Below are positions 60,901-64,000 of a DNA stretch of 64,000 nucleotides, piece by piece; the stretch's first letter is position 1; the number at the start of each line of letters is the position of its first letter. The notes under the pieces were generated by a model. That model was not told the origin of the DNA. It saw only the letters and a list, made by a program, of their open reading frames with translations, and ran no database searches. Source of the stretch: Bugula neritina (lineage: Eukaryota > Bryozoa > Gymnolaemata > Cheilostomatida > Bugulidae); assembly GCA_964035545.1 (NCBI GenBank), contig OZ037766.1:32493773-32557772 (forward strand), in the 5' to 3' direction. Made by a program: the position numbers and the translations under genes.

Positions 60901-61467
60901 TGCTAAATTAAATTGTAAACTATCCCATCTATGAAAAGCTTCATAATTAGAGAAATTTCATTTGCATAAAGCTCAATATAAAATGTATGCATGCAGCAGT
61001 AACAAATGAGCTCCAGAAGAAATGAGAAGACATGGTAATAGTTGAAGGTAACCCTAAACAAAGCTTCTATACCTTGAGTATATCTGTCCAATCATCAGTT
61101 ACTTTGTATTTCTCTAGATACCCATTGGCTAACTTCTCTAGGTAAGGTTTAGACACTTCCAGGTTGTATTTCCCACCATGTGCACCACAGTAAGCTTCTT
61201 TAAATGCTTTCAGCTCTTCTGGGAGCATCTACACACGTGGGTTAATAAGACATACTATATATTAGTTATATATTCCATGTTATATCACTGCTATATTATA
61301 CACGTACTATGTTATATTGTTACATGCATATGCGATAATATTGGATGTATTGTATGTGGTAATATATAACAGACTATATATACTGTATATAGATATTATA
61401 ATGTGATATTCTAATACATACGGCCTTTTAAATTCATCAACTTACTTACCACAAACTCATCATCCAT
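57924..61467 (-). pseudogene. Copy E: NTase-TPR gene broken by a 4-bp deletion and a nonsense codon
   Basis: Exon pattern as in the intact genes: 61450-61467 (MDDEFV), 61073-61228 and 57924-60808. The NTase signature and FKIDGLK are intact in the first part. A 4-bp deletion around 59870-59880 shifts the frame just after SDAKKFGFQ, between the NTase part and the helical region. The second part is open again in the shifted frame until TGA at 58578-58580, where the intact copies have CGA (Arg after TMLG). The final 204 codons are open to the normal end KIDNTIV. With only two lesions and otherwise clean sequence, inactivation is recent, or the lesions are assembly errors or alleles. Confidence 0.85.
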
Positions 61468-62900
61468 TTTCCTTTCTGTTATTTCACAAGTTGTTGTATA
61501 TAACTACTTCTGGAGTTGGAGTTATCTCCCATAAGCTGCAAACATTAAACTTTACTCTCTGTATTACTTCAATTATAAAAACCCAAGATGATGTACGAAA
61601 TGTATGATTAGTTAGTAAAGTTGTACAATTATATAGCCTGTCAACTTATGATCTCACCACTCACTGACTCTAGTGTCCCCTGAGAAATAAAGCTAATATG
61701 CTGATACACAGTTGCTCATGATTGTTGCTAGGCATTTTTTTGAGAGCAATTTGTGCTTACATATAATAAATGTTATGCACAGGATATAGTTTATCTCTAC
61801 TCCATTGGAAACAATAAAATTGTTGTTCCCAACCCCCTCCCTCAAGTATGAAATAATCTATCCTATGTTAATATAGTAATATTACCTTCAGAGAGATAAC
61901 AGGGAAGTTAAATGCACTTAAGTAGATATAATACACAATATGATTTCACTAAGTTTATTGATATACCCTCCACTTTTCTCTTTGAATAAGCAAGCTGATT
62001 GTTCGTTTGTTTACTATTCATATTTACATACAATAACCCATAGCATATGACATTCATTACCAAGTGTTTGCATTTGCATGGTTTACTTTTATACCCTGTA
62101 TTTTTACAGGCAGCCAGAATAACCAAGTTGCTCAGTTACATAATCAAGTTTTTAATGAAGTAAATCTGTTAACCCACCTACAATGAAGTTATGATTAGTG
62201 TTTAGCTTGTATAACAGTAGAGATTAGCAACCAAAGTGCTAATAAATATACTATACCATACTAATATATACAAACATTTATAATAATAATTATTATTTTA
62301 TAAACTGCCAGGTAATAAAACTGCTTAATATGAAGCAAAAAGTATGGCTGCAAGTTACCAACAATGATATAGTCATTTGACAATTATATTACACCAATAT
62401 TTATGTTATAGTATGCCATTGAAAAGTATATATTGGTAAATTTGATATATTTATTTTTATTAGGTTAAGCCGTAAACACCATATGTGACATAACATGCAG
62501 ATGTTTATCTAAAAGTAATTATATGTAAAGTGTTGTAAAAGCAGACTAGCTGACAAAATGATGAGGCAGACTATGTCATTGCTTTATTAGGCATATGCAC
62601 ACCCTGAAACATCCTCATCTAAATCTATTTATTATAATGATTATGAAAGTGATTGTGTTTGTCCAGTTAGGTGTGTTCAACTTCTCTTTTACCTTTTTGA
62701 ATACATTGTAAGTATCACATATCATGAGCATAAGAGACAGTATCCTATTCTGAAAGAGGTTTTGATAAGGAGAGGAGCAGCTAGTCTAACTCTGAGTGGA
62801 GGAAAAGTAGAAAGCTATAGACAAATATTTCGTTTTTTCAAGCAGGTTCTTGTATATAATTATTATTTTTACTTGTATACAAAAATGCTTAAAAACAACC
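61468..62900. other. Upstream region of copy E
   Basis: 61468-62240 matches the D upstream region (52906-53900) directly. No R block is recognisable. 62240-62900 shows no gene or repeat that I recognise. Confidence 0.5.
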
Positions 62901-62904
62901 ATGA

Positions 62905-63415
62905 GTAACTGTGTATCAGCATATTAGCTTTATTTCTCAGAGGACACAAGAGTAAGTGAGCGGTGAGATCATAAGGTGATGTATCAGAATAAATTCAGAC
63001 AAGGAACTTGTACATAGAGAGCCTATTTAAACTTTGGATGCTAAACTGTTCAATCAGTCAACAGAATCTCTTATATAAATAAACTATCAGTTGAAATGTA
63101 TTATATTTTAGTTTCTGATGTTTTATCTTATGCCTGCAAGCAGAGAATGCATGGCGAATATGTATCAGTAAATGGAATGGCAGATTCTGTTGGAAGATTT
63201 ATTAGTATGGTATAGTTTCTGTATCTGTTTGGACTTATACTAATTATTATATTTATTAATTTCACGAGAATTCCTGTAGATTATATATAATTGAACATAC
63301 GTATACACGTGAATTATTCTTTCCATTTTACAGACACTGATAGCAACTCCCATATACAACAATATTCTGAAATACTGAAAGTGAAATGGATGCTAAAAAA
63401 GCCAAGGAATAGGAA
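62905..63415 (+). pseudogene. 5'-end relic of a further NTase-TPR copy, head-to-head with E
   Basis: 62905-63060 and 63230-63395 match, on the plus strand, the region upstream of exon 1 in B and D, including the leader acceptor (TTTACAG before 63334) and the leader text ACTCCCATATACAACAA. ATGGATG at 63387-63393 corresponds to exon 1, but the next codons (AAAAAAGCCAAGG) diverge and TAG follows shortly. No exon 2 or 3 follows within the window. Confidence 0.6.
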
Positions 63416-64000
63416 ACATGTATGAGCACAGGCACATGTACCTCAAGGCTTAGGAAGCGTACTCAAAAGCTAAAGAATACTATCAGACGGGATGTGATCA
63501 ACCGAACTATCCCAAGATTTTAGAAACTGAAAAACAAATCTGCGAAGTAAAGAAACTTACAAATCAGAATTAACTTTATTTATAACTAATAGTAGAATTG
63601 GTATCATCTTAGCATTTGTACGTATGCAATCTCCAATAATTTGAGCATCCACTATAAGCTTAATATTTATAGCTGACACTACACTACATACAGTCTGTAA
63701 AAACATTGCTGTTATTACTAATATTGTGCATTATGATGCTATGGGTTGTTGTTTGTTGGGCTCTTTTTGAATAAATATTGATAAATTACAAATATAATTT
63801 TGAGTTTTAACCTTACACCAGCCACAAATTATTTTTCAGTTGATTTAGACACTCTATGCCATTAAGGGGAGTGGTTTTGGAAATATGTCGAACAATATGA
63901 TAAATAAAACTTGCAGACCTAAAAACAGCATCTCTATTAATTAGTTTCATTGACTTCCTTGTATAGTGAGTGGTGGGAGCATAGTTAAGTATAGTAGTAG
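63416..64000. other. Right edge, no gene recognised
   Basis: AT-rich sequence after the relic; no exon, repeat or known element that I can support. Confidence 0.4.

Overview
The window is AT-rich, intron-containing genomic DNA from an animal, most likely an aquatic invertebrate. I infer this from GT-AG introns, tRNA-derived SINEs, minisatellites, an arylsulfatase tail, and a secreted fucolectin-type (F5/8C-like) gene built from repeated exon modules. I cannot name the phylum from sequence alone.

Layout, left to right. (1) 540-1279: the last two exons of an arylsulfatase (+). (2) 3191-7391: gene A (+), a ~1,011-residue protein joining a GlnD/DUF294-type nucleotidyltransferase (NTase) domain to a long TPR-like C-terminal half. 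(3) 8240-8700: a broken C-terminal fragment of another copy (+). (4) 11079-11446: a broken terminal lectin exon (-). (5) 14298-17826: gene B (+). (6) ~19.4-24 kb: 3' flank, a second copy of the 'R' upstream block, then sparse sequence. (7) 23824-39245: a lectin gene (+) of five tandem FTP/F5-8C modules, each encoded by the same four-exon cassette with matching intron phases, ending in an EGF-like Cys-rich tail. Its first long intron holds a 3.7-kb element with 20-bp terminal inverted repeats and TA target duplication. (8) 40700-44221: gene C (-). (9) 47004-47137: a deleted lectin-exon relic (+). (10) 48560-52905: gene D (-), with a 0.8-kb inverted-repeat element in its second intron. (11) 57924-61467: copy E (-), broken by a 4-bp deletion and a nonsense codon. 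(12) ~62.9-63.4 kb: a 5'-end relic of a further copy (+), head-to-head with E.

The region is thus a cluster of the NTase-TPR family: four intact genes and three relics, all sharing a tiny exon 1, a 156-nt exon 2 and a ~2.9-kb exon 3. It expanded by tandem and inverted duplication of a unit that carried the lectin 3' end as a tail-to-tail neighbour. The left block (8.24-17.8 kb) is, in order and orientation, the reverse complement of the right block (about 49-40.7 kb). Gene B is a mosaic of C-like and E-like sequence, and genes A and E share a tract that looks like gene conversion.

The NTase catalytic signature is kept in every copy that spans it. A fast-evolving, recombining family of putative nucleotidyltransferases with TPR arrays beside a multi-domain secreted lectin is reminiscent of innate-immune gene clusters; that functional reading is inference. 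Similarities were judged by eye; no alignment or database search was run.
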